DNA from: CAYPAU01 sp964408825
GTDB lineage: Bacteria > Patescibacteriota > Microgenomatia > Levybacterales > UBA12049
Length of the DNA stretch: 64,000 nt
Direction: 5' to 3'
NCBI GenBank assembly: GCA_964408825.1
Contig: CAYPAU010000002.1
Span: 1 to 64,000, forward strand
Shown here: positions 1-6,804 of the stretch, piece by piece
Position numbering within the stretch: the stretch's first letter is position 1
Layout: each line of letters starts with the position of its first letter
Notes under the pieces: generated by a model
The model's database searches: none
What the model was told of the DNA's origin: nothing
What the model saw: the letters and a program-made list of their open reading frames with translations, nothing else
Translations under genes and position numbers: made by a program

Positions 1-2
1 TG

Positions 3-75
3 AGGCGCGAAGGGGACTTGCACCCCTGAATGGCTGTTCTGCAGACAGCTGTGTTAGCTACTTCACCACCGCGCC
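3..75 (-). tRNA. tRNA-Cys (GCA)
   Basis: The reverse complement folds into a 73-nt cloverleaf. Acceptor GGCGCGG pairs with TCGCGCC (one G-T pair). The anticodon stem GCTGT/ACAGC encloses loop CTGCAGA with anticodon GCA, and the T stem is AGGGG/CCCCT. The discriminator base is T, as usual for tRNA-Cys. The next bases are CA rather than CCA, so the 3' CCA is not encoded. Positions 76-182 hold nothing recognisable. Confidence 0.93.
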
Positions 76-182
76 GCGTCGGACGTGGCTGGCACGTTTG
101 ACTGTGCCGCCAGTATGGCTAAGTATATCAAAACAGAGAAAACTTGAAAAGAATGGAGAATTTTTATATAAATAGGTAATCT

Positions 183-359
183 ATGAAGGAAGGACAGCCG
201 AGAACATTTTTGGAAACATTTGGTACTTACGCAAGAAACGGAGGGATAATTGCTGGTCTTATTGGGCTTTTGATAAGCGGCAAGCTTGCAATATTTGGGT
301 TTAGTACGGGCGGTTTAGGAGAAATTATAAGAAGAGCAGGAAAAAAGAAAGAGAAATAA
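183..359 (+). CDS. Small hypothetical protein, 58 aa
   Basis: An ATG opens a 58-codon frame whose TAA overlaps the ATG of the next gene by one base (TAATG), a typical translational-coupling arrangement. The product starts MKEGQPRTFLETFGTYARNG, has a glycine-rich hydrophobic stretch (residues about 21-45) that could be one weak membrane segment, and ends in a lysine-rich tail (RRAGKKKEK). I do not recognise the family. The overlap with the downstream frame is the main support for it being real. Confidence 0.55.
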   Translation: MKEGQPRTFLETFGTYARNGGIIAGLIGLLISGKLAIFGFSTGGLGEIIRRAGKKKEK

Positions 360-727
360 TGGAGAGAGAAAAGGAAAGTTCAGAAGAGAAAGGAGAGGGA
401 GGGTTTTCCGAAAAGGAACTTGACCTTGACATAGAAATTCGGGCAGGAGAGTGGCAGAATCTTAAAAAATTTAGAACTTATCAAAGAAGGTCAAGACAGG
501 GAAAAATAATCGCAACTCATCAGGCGCTGTCAAATAGGCTAGCACAGCTTGAGAAACTTTTCTATCAACTTGCCTCAAATAATCCCCAAAAAGCAACAAA
601 GCTTCTTAAAGAAATAAAAAGACTAAGGTTTCTTAAAGAATTCCTCCTCCACGCGCTAATTTGGGAGGAAAAAGGAGAGCTTGAGGACCACGAAGTCCCT
701 TCTGAGCTCGAAAGCCTTTTTAAATAA
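359..727 (+). CDS. Hypothetical charged protein, 122 aa
   Basis: Soluble, highly charged, predicted mostly helical. The first 20 residues are Glu/Lys-rich and low complexity. A basic helical region follows (KKFRTYQRRSRQGK) and then a leucine-rich, coiled-coil-like region (SNRLAQLEKLFYQLASNN). No catalytic motif is visible and I do not recognise the family. It is start-stop coupled to the 58-aa gene upstream, so both are probably cotranscribed. It ends 30 nt before tRNA-Ile, and the tRNA promoter -10 lies in that gap. Confidence 0.7.
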   Translation: MEREKESSEEKGEGGFSEKELDLDIEIRAGEWQNLKKFRTYQRRSRQGKIIATHQALSNRLAQLEKLFYQLASNNPQKATKLLKEIKRLRFLKEFLLHALIWEEKGELEDHEVPSELESLFK

Positions 728-739
728 GATTAAATCAGG

Positions 740-745
740 TATAAT
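740..745 (+). promoter_or_regulatory. -10 box of tRNA-Ile
   Basis: A perfect TATAAT ends 12 nt before the first base of the tRNA, which fits a transcript with a short 5' leader. The -35 region (TTTTTA near 717-722) is weak. Confidence 0.55.
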
Positions 746-757
746 CTAATCAAATTT

Positions 758-830
758 GGGTCGGTAGTTCACCGGCTAGAACGCTTCTCTGATAAAGAAG
801 AGGTAGATGGTTCGATTCCATCCCGACCCA
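758..830 (+). tRNA. tRNA-Ile (GAT)
   Basis: A 73-nt cloverleaf. Acceptor GGGTCGG pairs with CCGACCC, the anticodon stem CTTCT/AGAAG encloses loop CTGATAA with anticodon GAT, and the T arm is GATGG TTCGATT CCATC. The discriminator is A, followed by CA and not CCA, so CCA must be added after transcription, as for the tRNA-Cys at the window start. Confidence 0.95.
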
Positions 831-864
831 CATAAGGTATTTTTACTAAAACAAAATTCTCTTT

Positions 865-1269
865 ATGTCTTCAGTTTTGGATACTTTTTTCACCAGTGTC
901 GGTTGTATGGACGGAAGAGTGCAGGAACCTGTTGCAAAATTTGGCCGAAGCAAGTTTAATGCTTTATATCCTGATACTATTACAGAGGCTGGTTTAGTAG
1001 GCTTGCTAACTAAAGACAATCCGGATCAAAGTTTAATCGATTCGCTAAAGGCTAAGATTGACATTTCTATACAGAAACATGGCTCCCGCGGAATAGTCGT
1101 TCATGGACACGAGGACTGCGCCGGAAATCCCGTCGATTATGAAAAACATAAAGAAGATGTTCGAAAAAGCGTTGAGGTAATTAAAAAATTGATAAATAAT
1201 AGAGCCCCTGTTTACGGAGTTTTTGTAAAAAGGCAAAATGGAGATTGGATTGTTGAAGAACTAAAATAG
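865..1269 (+). CDS. Beta-carbonic-anhydrase-like small protein
   Basis: 134 aa, shorter than classical beta-carbonic anhydrases (about 200 aa). It keeps the zinc-site signature of that fold: C14-x-D16-x-R18 (CMDGR) near the N terminus and H82-x-x-C85 (HEDC) after strand GIVVHG. The Cys-Asp/Arg dyad and His/Cys ligands suggest a zinc-binding beta-CA fold, but the protein lacks the usual N-terminal helices. CO2 hydration is therefore possible and not shown. It is a stand-alone gene between tRNA-Ile and a palindromic terminator at 1271-1310. Confidence 0.75.
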   Translation: MSSVLDTFFTSVGCMDGRVQEPVAKFGRSKFNALYPDTITEAGLVGLLTKDNPDQSLIDSLKAKIDISIQKHGSRGIVVHGHEDCAGNPVDYEKHKEDVRKSVEVIKKLINNRAPVYGVFVKRQNGDWIVEELK

Positions 1270-1270
1270 T

Positions 1271-1310
1271 CTGTAGTGATGTATTGATACATCACTACAG
1301 AAATTTTTTT
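1271..1310 (+). terminator. Palindrome plus T-tract (dispersed repeat copy 1)
   Basis: Perfect 14-bp arms (CTGTAGTGATGTAT and its complement) around a 2-nt centre at 1271-1300, then a T-rich run to 1310. It sits 2 nt after the stop of the carbonic-anhydrase-like gene and would work as an intrinsic terminator. The 28-bp core recurs at 61053-61080, and 19 bp of it recur inside gnd at 32588-32606. Confidence 0.75.
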
Positions 1311-1311
1311 A

Positions 1312-1827
1312 ATGGTAGTTTATAAAATGAGAGAGAGATTTACCACAGAGCAATTGCAAATCATCACCGAGGATGCAATCAGATGGATTAATTCTACCAG
1401 AGAAGAACATAAACCAACTGCTTCGCCTATTACAAAAGAAGAAAGAGACGTATTAGTTTCATTTTTTGGCGAAGAACTAATAGACAGAATACGAGTAAAA
1501 GAAGTTGAAAAAATTGCGACAAGCTCCCCTGTATTGCCGGAGGGAAATTTCACTGGATTCACATTTGTGGACACAATTCTGCTTACGGAAAGAAACCCAT
1601 TAATTTTAGCTCATGAAGGAGTTCATGTCGTGCAATACGAAGTTTTGGGAGTCAGGGGTCTTGTGGAAACTTTTATTCGCCAAGGATTGCAGTGCGGTTT
1701 TAATTATTGGTCAATTCCTGTAGAGAGACAGGCTTTTGATATATCAATGGATTTCTCAAGAAATCCTAGCCAGCCATTTTCAGTTCCCGACAGAGTGAAG
1801 CGAGAACTGGCAGAAATGATTAAATAA
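1312..1827 (+). CDS. Zincin-like protein with HEXXH motif
   Basis: 171 aa, no signal peptide. The motif H101-E-G-V-H105 (ILAHEGVHVVQYE) matches the zincin metalloprotease signature and resembles the HELTHVVQ type seen in DUF4157-like peptidase domains. E138 in the segment VERQAF could be the third zinc ligand. This suggests a small intracellular metallopeptidase or an inactive relative; the substrate is unknown. ATG codons at 1312 and 1327 are both possible and neither has a clear ribosome-binding site. The gene begins directly after the 1271-1310 terminator. Confidence 0.7.
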   Translation: MVVYKMRERFTTEQLQIITEDAIRWINSTREEHKPTASPITKEERDVLVSFFGEELIDRIRVKEVEKIATSSPVLPEGNFTGFTFVDTILLTERNPLILAHEGVHVVQYEVLGVRGLVETFIRQGLQCGFNYWSIPVERQAFDISMDFSRNPSQPFSVPDRVKRELAEMIK

Positions 1828-1852
1828 ACTAGAGTTTTGATATAATACATGA

Positions 1853-1933
1853 GTGAAAATAAAGAATTATAGGGAAGCTAGATTTCCGAAGAGACATAGA
1901 AAGACTTTTCGTTCTTGTTGTATAGTAAGTTAG
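1853..1933 (+). CDS. Possible 26-aa basic peptide
   Basis: A perfect TATAAT at 1841-1846 ends 6 nt before a GTG that opens 26 codons (starts MKIKNYREARFPKRH, ends SCCIVS). The spacing matches the leaderless pattern of many genes in this window. The product is very basic with two adjacent cysteines. No homology is recognised, and a chance frame is quite possible. Confidence 0.2.
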   Translation: MKIKNYREARFPKRHRKTFRSCCIVS

Positions 1934-1964
1934 TATATTATACAGGGATGGCTATTAGGTGTCT

Positions 1965-2735
1965 ATGAAAATTACGGGGTTTAAGACTCACAAGATAACT
2001 CCAAAGGATAGAGATATCCTTAAAATCCTCGATAAATATATTAAAAATCTTTCCGATAAATCTATTGTTGCGGTTGCGTCCAAGATTGTGGCGATAGCAG
2101 AGGGAAGGACCGTCAAGATTAAAAGTTCAAAGTTAAAAGTTCAAAATTTAAGGGGCCAAAAGGATGAGCTTATTAAACAAGAGTCGGAGTTTTATCTGCC
2201 GCGAGAGGAGAACCCCTATAATGTCAGCCTTACTGTAACGCGCGGCAATCTTGTGGCATCGGCAGGAATTGATGAATCAAACGGTGGAGGGTATTATGTC
2301 TTATGGCCGAAAGATCCCCAAGAATCTGCAAATCGGATTAGGGAGTTTTTGCGAAAGAAGTTTAAAATAAAAAATCTGGGAGTTATTATAACCGACTCAA
2401 GAACAACACCGTTGCGATGGGGAGTTACGGGAATTGCAATTGCCTACTCAGGATTTGAGCCGCTTAAAAATTATATCGGGAAAAAAGATATCTTCGGAAG
2501 GAAACTTGAATTTACTAAATTAAGTCTTATCGATAACTTGGCTTCATCCGCAATTCTTGTAATGGGAGAGGGGAATGAGCAAACTCCTGTCGCTGTCATA
2601 TCTGATATCGATTTTGTTAAATTTCAGACAAGAAGCCCCATTAAGAAAGAGTTGGAAAGTCTTAAGATAAGTATCGATGAAGATCTCTACGGACCGTTTC
2701 TTTCCTCTGTTCCTTGGAGAAAGGGGCAAAGATAG
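1965..2735 (+). CDS. CofE-like ligase (F420-0:glutamate ligase family)
   Basis: About 256 aa resembling the coenzyme F420-0 gamma-glutamyl ligase family: an N-terminal KTHKIT...KYIKNLSDKSIVAVASKIVAIAEGR block, then TRGNLVASAGIDESN, VIITDSRTTPLRWGVTGIAI and GEGNEQTPVAVI. The family adds glutamate to F420 precursors. No other F420 gene is visible, so the real substrate may differ. The ATG at 1965 is preferred over the in-frame GTG at 1959 because AGGTG lies just upstream. Residues about 53-66 form an AT-rich short-repeat insertion (KIKSSKLKVQNLRG) that the family would not be expected to have. It converges with the surface-protein cluster, leaving a 1-nt gap. Confidence 0.7.
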   Translation: MKITGFKTHKITPKDRDILKILDKYIKNLSDKSIVAVASKIVAIAEGRTVKIKSSKLKVQNLRGQKDELIKQESEFYLPREENPYNVSLTVTRGNLVASAGIDESNGGGYYVLWPKDPQESANRIREFLRKKFKIKNLGVIITDSRTTPLRWGVTGIAIAYSGFEPLKNYIGKKDIFGRKLEFTKLSLIDNLASSAILVMGEGNEQTPVAVISDIDFVKFQTRSPIKKELESLKISIDEDLYGPFLSSVPWRKGQR

Positions 2736-2736
2736 T

Positions 2737-5343
2737 TTAATACCACTTAATACCAAAGCTTACAGATTTGCCCAGAGGAACAGTAATAATTTTTGATCCC
2801 GGTGTAGTGTAAATATAACCTTGGGGAAGTTTAATGCCTACTTTGTATGTTCCCCCGACAAGATTGTTAAATGAGAAAGTACCCGATCCATCGGTCGGCT
2901 GCCATGTGGTTATAAAATTGCCGGTACCTGTCGTAACCTGAATATAAATGCTATTTTGCCCGATTGAATTATAGCCTTCTTCTCCCGTGTCTTTTGTCCC
3001 GTTTGAGTTGTTGTCTATAAACAGAGTACCTGTTATAGTTGAGCCGCCCGTGGAAGGAGCTGAAGCGGGGGGCGGCTGGGTTTGACTGCCGGATTGTCTT
3101 ATTCCCCAATTCTGGGTTACGCTTGCTCCCGATAAGGTTCTTATGAGATAGTAATCCTGTCCGCTACAAAGAGTAGCTGTGGGTACGGTAATATCGTATC
3201 CCGAAGGCTTGGTAAAGACTACATAGTATTGCCGGTTATCAAGACCCGAAAATGTGTAGTTTGAACCTCCCGAGGAGTTTGAAGTGACCGGGCCCTGCAC
3301 GAGATTGCCGGTACATGAACCAGTTCTTAGCTTTAAAGTGGCGCCGGGATAATTTGCTTCGCCCGAATCTTTTATCCTGTTTCCATTTGTATCGACAAAG
3401 ACATTTCCCGAGATCGAGTAAGTTCCGGGAGAAGGATTTTCACAGGCCCCGGTATTAGGATTACAAATCGTGCCGCCAGTACATTGCACATTGCTGCAGT
3501 TATTGGATGACTGTGCAGTTGCATTAATGGTAAGATCAACGGGGGGCTTTTGGGTGCCATTTCTGGTAACGGTAACCGATGCTGTTTTGGTTTGGGCAGT
3601 CCTATAATAGCAGGGCCCTCCTTTTGATGCATCAAAAATATATGAGTCTTCAGATACCGTTACATCTCTTACAGCTACTCCAGAGGCTTTATTGCAATGA
3701 AATTTGTATCTTATGTCTCCTGATCCTCCCGTAACCTTGGCTCTTAGCTCAACACGAAGTGGGGGATTTCCTGAAAGAGGAGAAGATGACCATGCAGTTG
3801 CCCCTTCTTTTCGGGCCTCAAGCGTGACATTAATCTGGCTTGCCGGGACAGGGGGAGCTACAGTTGGAGCGTTAGTACGATGAACAATAAGACTTGAACC
3901 TGTTCCGCAGCCTGCATATCCGGCAGGAAGATTCCCTTGTTCGAAAGGATTGCCGGTGCAGTTTTTTAGACTTGTATCCTGCGCTGTCACCGTTATGTAA
4001 TAGTCTCCGGGTGCAGGACATGCCCAGTTTGCAAAAAATGATTCGCCATACGGAGGAAAACCCCTTTGAATGTTTTGGGGAAAATCTTTTGACCCTATCT
4101 GAGTAAAGTTATTTGTATTTTCCGGTCCTGCGTATATTCCTGCGCTTTTGAGATTTCCGTCTGCGTCAAGAAATTTTCCGACGTATGATTTTCGGACTCC
4201 TACCTGCGCGTTAAAGTCGGCACCGGCGGCTTGAGAACCGGCGGCAACTGTACCTGTTGGGGGAGAAGATCTCCCTCCGGGTCCCGGAGCAGAGGCGGGG
4301 GAGCATACTCCGTAGCCTGTTCCGTCTCCATTTGAAACAAAACCTGCCGGACACTGTCCGTCTGAGCAAAGACCTCGCCAGCAATCGCCTAGGAGCTGAA
4401 CTCCCTGGGCTGGATTTCTGGGGCAATAAATAGGATAAGACGGGTTCTGAGAGGTGCATGCTCCACAACTTTGCCCCTCGGTGCAACCTACTTCTCCGCC
4501 AGATCCAGAGCCTCCTGGTTCGGAATCACCCGGAACTACCGGTTGAGAACTGCTTCCCCTAGAGGCCGGCCCACAGCAGATAAGATCAGGATTTCCGCAT
4601 GACTTATCGGGTCTTTGCACTTTTCCAACAGGACAAAGTCCAGTGTCTGCAGATTTACAGGTGAAGCCACCTATTCCGGTACAGGTGTTAGGTTGATTTG
4701 GTTGATTCGCGGGTTCAGGACCACTGTTTCCTCCTCCTTCAGCCGGACACAGCTGTCTCGTATTAAAGGATGGATAATAAGAATCCACAGGAATAGCATA
4801 ATCAGAATAGACTGTTGCTACACGCCAATAGTACGTGGTATTTCTCTTAAGATTTTGAACAGTGTAGGTAGAGTTTGAGACACCCGATGGTTTTACCTCA
4901 AACTTAGAATACTGGCATGTGGGACACTTAACCTGATTCCATGGATTATAGTCTGCTATTATTAGAAACTCTGTTAGAGCTGGAGATCCAGGTTTCCATT
5001 GAAATTTTACATTAACCTTATTATTGGCTGCGCAGGTAAAATCGACGAGAGGTACGAGATTAGATGCGAGCGTTCTGAATGACTTCCAGTTGGATCTACA
5101 AAAATCAGTGTTTTCTTGTGGATTATGAACGCAGTAGGATCCGGGGTTACAAGTCTGTTTAACCTTCCAACACCCATCTTTACATTCAAGCCTTTTAGTG
5201 CCATCATATGCACATTTATACCAGTCTCCTGAGTTGCAAGATCCATACTCTCCGCATGCTGCAATCACCTTATTAGCTGGTAGAAAAAGAAAAGTAATTA
5301 ATAATCCGAAAATAAAAACAGAAATGAGGATTATTTTTTTCAT
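2737..5343 (-). CDS. Large secreted multidomain surface protein (SdrD-B repeats)
   Basis: 868 aa. Residues 1-28 form a signal peptide (MKKIILISVF core, cleavage near VIA-AC). Then follow a cysteine-rich segment (about 30-82), a fibronectin-III-like domain (about 94-195, NTTYYWRV), Pro/Gly/Ser linkers with more cysteine clusters, and two C-terminal SdrD-B-like beta-sandwich domains marked by FVDTNGNRIKDSGE and FIDNNSNGTKDTGE, which look like calcium-binding loops. There is no sortase motif or C-terminal membrane anchor. It is probably an extracellular adhesin or stalk. Its start overlaps the stop of the 183-aa gene by 4 nt (ATGA), so the two form an operon. Confidence 0.75.
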   Translation of the reverse strand: MKKIILISVFIFGLLITFLFLPANKVIAACGEYGSCNSGDWYKCAYDGTKRLECKDGCWKVKQTCNPGSYCVHNPQENTDFCRSNWKSFRTLASNLVPLVDFTCAANNKVNVKFQWKPGSPALTEFLIIADYNPWNQVKCPTCQYSKFEVKPSGVSNSTYTVQNLKRNTTYYWRVATVYSDYAIPVDSYYPSFNTRQLCPAEGGGNSGPEPANQPNQPNTCTGIGGFTCKSADTGLCPVGKVQRPDKSCGNPDLICCGPASRGSSSQPVVPGDSEPGGSGSGGEVGCTEGQSCGACTSQNPSYPIYCPRNPAQGVQLLGDCWRGLCSDGQCPAGFVSNGDGTGYGVCSPASAPGPGGRSSPPTGTVAAGSQAAGADFNAQVGVRKSYVGKFLDADGNLKSAGIYAGPENTNNFTQIGSKDFPQNIQRGFPPYGESFFANWACPAPGDYYITVTAQDTSLKNCTGNPFEQGNLPAGYAGCGTGSSLIVHRTNAPTVAPPVPASQINVTLEARKEGATAWSSSPLSGNPPLRVELRAKVTGGSGDIRYKFHCNKASGVAVRDVTVSEDSYIFDASKGGPCYYRTAQTKTASVTVTRNGTQKPPVDLTINATAQSSNNCSNVQCTGGTICNPNTGACENPSPGTYSISGNVFVDTNGNRIKDSGEANYPGATLKLRTGSCTGNLVQGPVTSNSSGGSNYTFSGLDNRQYYVVFTKPSGYDITVPTATLCSGQDYYLIRTLSGASVTQNWGIRQSGSQTQPPPASAPSTGGSTITGTLFIDNNSNGTKDTGEEGYNSIGQNSIYIQVTTGTGNFITTWQPTDGSGTFSFNNLVGGTYKVGIKLPQGYIYTTPGSKIITVPLGKSVSFGIKWY

Positions 5344-5891
5344 AGTCCGAAGGTTTTTAGGGTTAGGGTTTTATCTGCTGCCGGGATGGAAACGTTTGCA
5401 TCTTTACTTGCAAAAAATACAACCAAATTATAATCTCCATCCATTCCGAGGCTTTCCGATGAGACCCTACCTATTTCTTTTCCTTTTGAAATTTTTTGCG
5501 AACCTCCGGTTTGTGGAGCACGGGCAGTTGCACCCGTCTCTATAAAAATATAGTTTGTGACATAAGAACTTGAGCCAGAGTCAACAGAGGCAGAGGGATA
5601 TTTTAGGGCCATTATTTCATAATCCGTCTTGCTCAAATCCCCATCTTTATCTGAAAAAACTCCGGTGCCTTCGGGAAGAGTAAACCCTACTCCGATAAAT
5701 TCTCCGTCGGCTTCAACTGCCTTTCCGCTCTTGCAATATTTCTCGGGGATTACAAGGCAGGTTCCCGGCTCATTGTCGGAATAGACTTTTGCCTTTTCCG
5801 AAGTTTTACCCCACAGAAGGGAAGAAAGAAGAATAATCAGGGGAATTCCTATAAGAAGAGTAAGAAACCAGTTCTTGTAAAACCACTGCAC
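5340..5891 (-). CDS. Membrane-anchored hypothetical protein, 183 aa
   Basis: The N-terminal segment WFLTLLIGIPLIILLSSLLW (residues about 8-27) is one transmembrane helix. The rest is an extracytoplasmic domain with two cysteines (C45 and C53 region, GTCLVIPEKYCKSG) and an acidic loop DKDGDLSKTD. I do not recognise the family. It is the first gene of a two-gene operon with the 868-aa protein. The -10 hexamer at 5898-5903 ends 6 nt before the ATG, so the mRNA should be leaderless. Confidence 0.65.
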   Translation of the reverse strand: MQWFYKNWFLTLLIGIPLIILLSSLLWGKTSEKAKVYSDNEPGTCLVIPEKYCKSGKAVEADGEFIGVGFTLPEGTGVFSDKDGDLSKTDYEIMALKYPSASVDSGSSSYVTNYIFIETGATARAPQTGGSQKISKGKEIGRVSSESLGMDGDYNLVVFFASKDANVSIPAADKTLTLKTFGL

Positions 5892-5897
5892 AATTTA

Positions 5898-5926
5898 ATA
5901 GTGAATAAAAACAACAAAGATGTCAA
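5898..5926 (-). promoter_or_regulatory. Promoter of the 5891 operon
   Basis: On the minus strand, TTGACA (5921-5926), a 17-nt spacer and CACTAT (5898-5903). The -10 is 6 nt from the ATG at 5891. Confidence 0.55.
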
Positions 5927-5986
5927 GTATTCGAAGTATTTCTTACAAACAAACTTCTTCTTCTCTTGTGCCATGCACAGTTTTAT

Positions 5987-6124
5987 CTTCTTTTCTACCG
6001 AGAAAAGAAGCAAAAGCTCTCGCCACGCCTCTTTTCGTGCTTTCATGTTAAGCTCACTAATTTACAATCACCCCGTTAGGGGTCGCTCGCTTAACACTTC
6101 ATGCACGAAAAACCGGAGTGGCGA
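5987..6124. repeat. Two-hairpin dispersed element, copy 1
   Basis: Hairpin 1 is CTTCTTTTCT-ACCG-AGAAAAGAAG (5987-6010). After CAAAAGCTC comes a longer imperfect inverted repeat: CGTGCTTTCATGTTAAGC against GCTTAACACTTCATGCACG, with an outer CGCCAC/GTGGCG pairing. The same architecture with changed but complementary stems occurs at 16318-16469 and 41507-41735. The element fills the intergenic space between two minus-strand genes and appears non-coding. Confidence 0.75.
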
Positions 6125-6150
6125 AATGGATTGTTAAAAACTAGAAGAAA

Positions 6151-6750
6151 CTAGAAGCCGGCCGCGGGGCTTCCGGTATCAGCTTGGGGGATTAAGGATG
6201 GGGTTTCTATTTTGAAACTTGCGGAAGTCTTAGATTTGAGGACTGATTGGTCTGTTTCTTCGGATGTCACTTGAGTTTTGGGAAGAAATTCTATCTTGGC
6301 AAGATCCCCGACCTTTCCAATTTCACGGAAGGTAAGAGTGGCTACCACTCCTTGTCCTGAGACACCGCTTTGACTCCCCAGCGCATATGAGACTGTCCCT
6401 TTTTGATTATCCACCTCATTTCTAAGTTCTATAGAGTTGGTGAAAAACGGTCCAGGCTCCACAATAAAATCTGTGAGCTTGTCAGGATCAAAAGAAAGCT
6501 CAAGCTGGACTCCTGTGACTTTGTTTTCGCCTGTTGTGATTTCAACATTTGTGGAGTAGAAAGAACCTGCCCCGGTTGCAGAAGTTACGGGAGTGGGGGA
6601 GGAGTCTATCGAAAGAGTGGTTTTTGCGAAATCTTTCACTTTTGTTTCCCTCTGTCCGGTCTGTTCCTGTCTTGGCGAGAGTGCAATATAAAGAAGAAGG
6701 GCTGTTACTCCGAGAAGGACTACTATTAATATAAGGGTGCGAGTGCTCAT
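6151..6750 (-). CDS. Membrane-anchored cohesin-like domain protein
   Basis: 199 aa. Residues 5-24 are a membrane helix (LILIVVLLGVTALLLYIAL). A linker leads to a cohesin-like beta-sandwich (about residues 62-185): VEITTGENKVTGVQLELSFD, then PGPFFTN, GTVSYALGSQSGVSGQG and VATLTFREIG, the order seen in cellulosomal cohesins. Cohesins bind dockerins, and the two proteins encoded just upstream (6805-9129, 10066-11767) end in dockerin-like modules. This protein could therefore hold them at the cell surface. The interaction is inferred. Confidence 0.75.
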   Translation of the reverse strand: MSTRTLILIVVLLGVTALLLYIALSPRQEQTGQRETKVKDFAKTTLSIDSSPTPVTSATGAGSFYSTNVEITTGENKVTGVQLELSFDPDKLTDFIVEPGPFFTNSIELRNEVDNQKGTVSYALGSQSGVSGQGVVATLTFREIGKVGDLAKIEFLPKTQVTSEETDQSVLKSKTSASFKIETPSLIPQADTGSPAAGF

Positions 6751-6771
6751 AACGACTAACTACTAACTTTA

Positions 6772-6800
6772 ATAATAAATAAAAAATAATGAATCGTCAA
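6772..6800 (-). promoter_or_regulatory. Promoter of the cohesin-like gene
   Basis: Minus strand: TTGACG (6795-6800), 17-nt spacer, TATTAT (6772-6777); the ATG is 22 nt further on. The -35 lies just beyond the stop codon of the 774-aa gene, so the cohesin-like gene has its own promoter. Confidence 0.55.
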
Positions 6801-6804
6801 TCTT

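Noticed and set aside
5901..6137. 78-codon frame over the two-hairpin element
   Set aside because: The same element elsewhere lacks a conserved reading frame; base changes preserve pairing rather than protein sequence.
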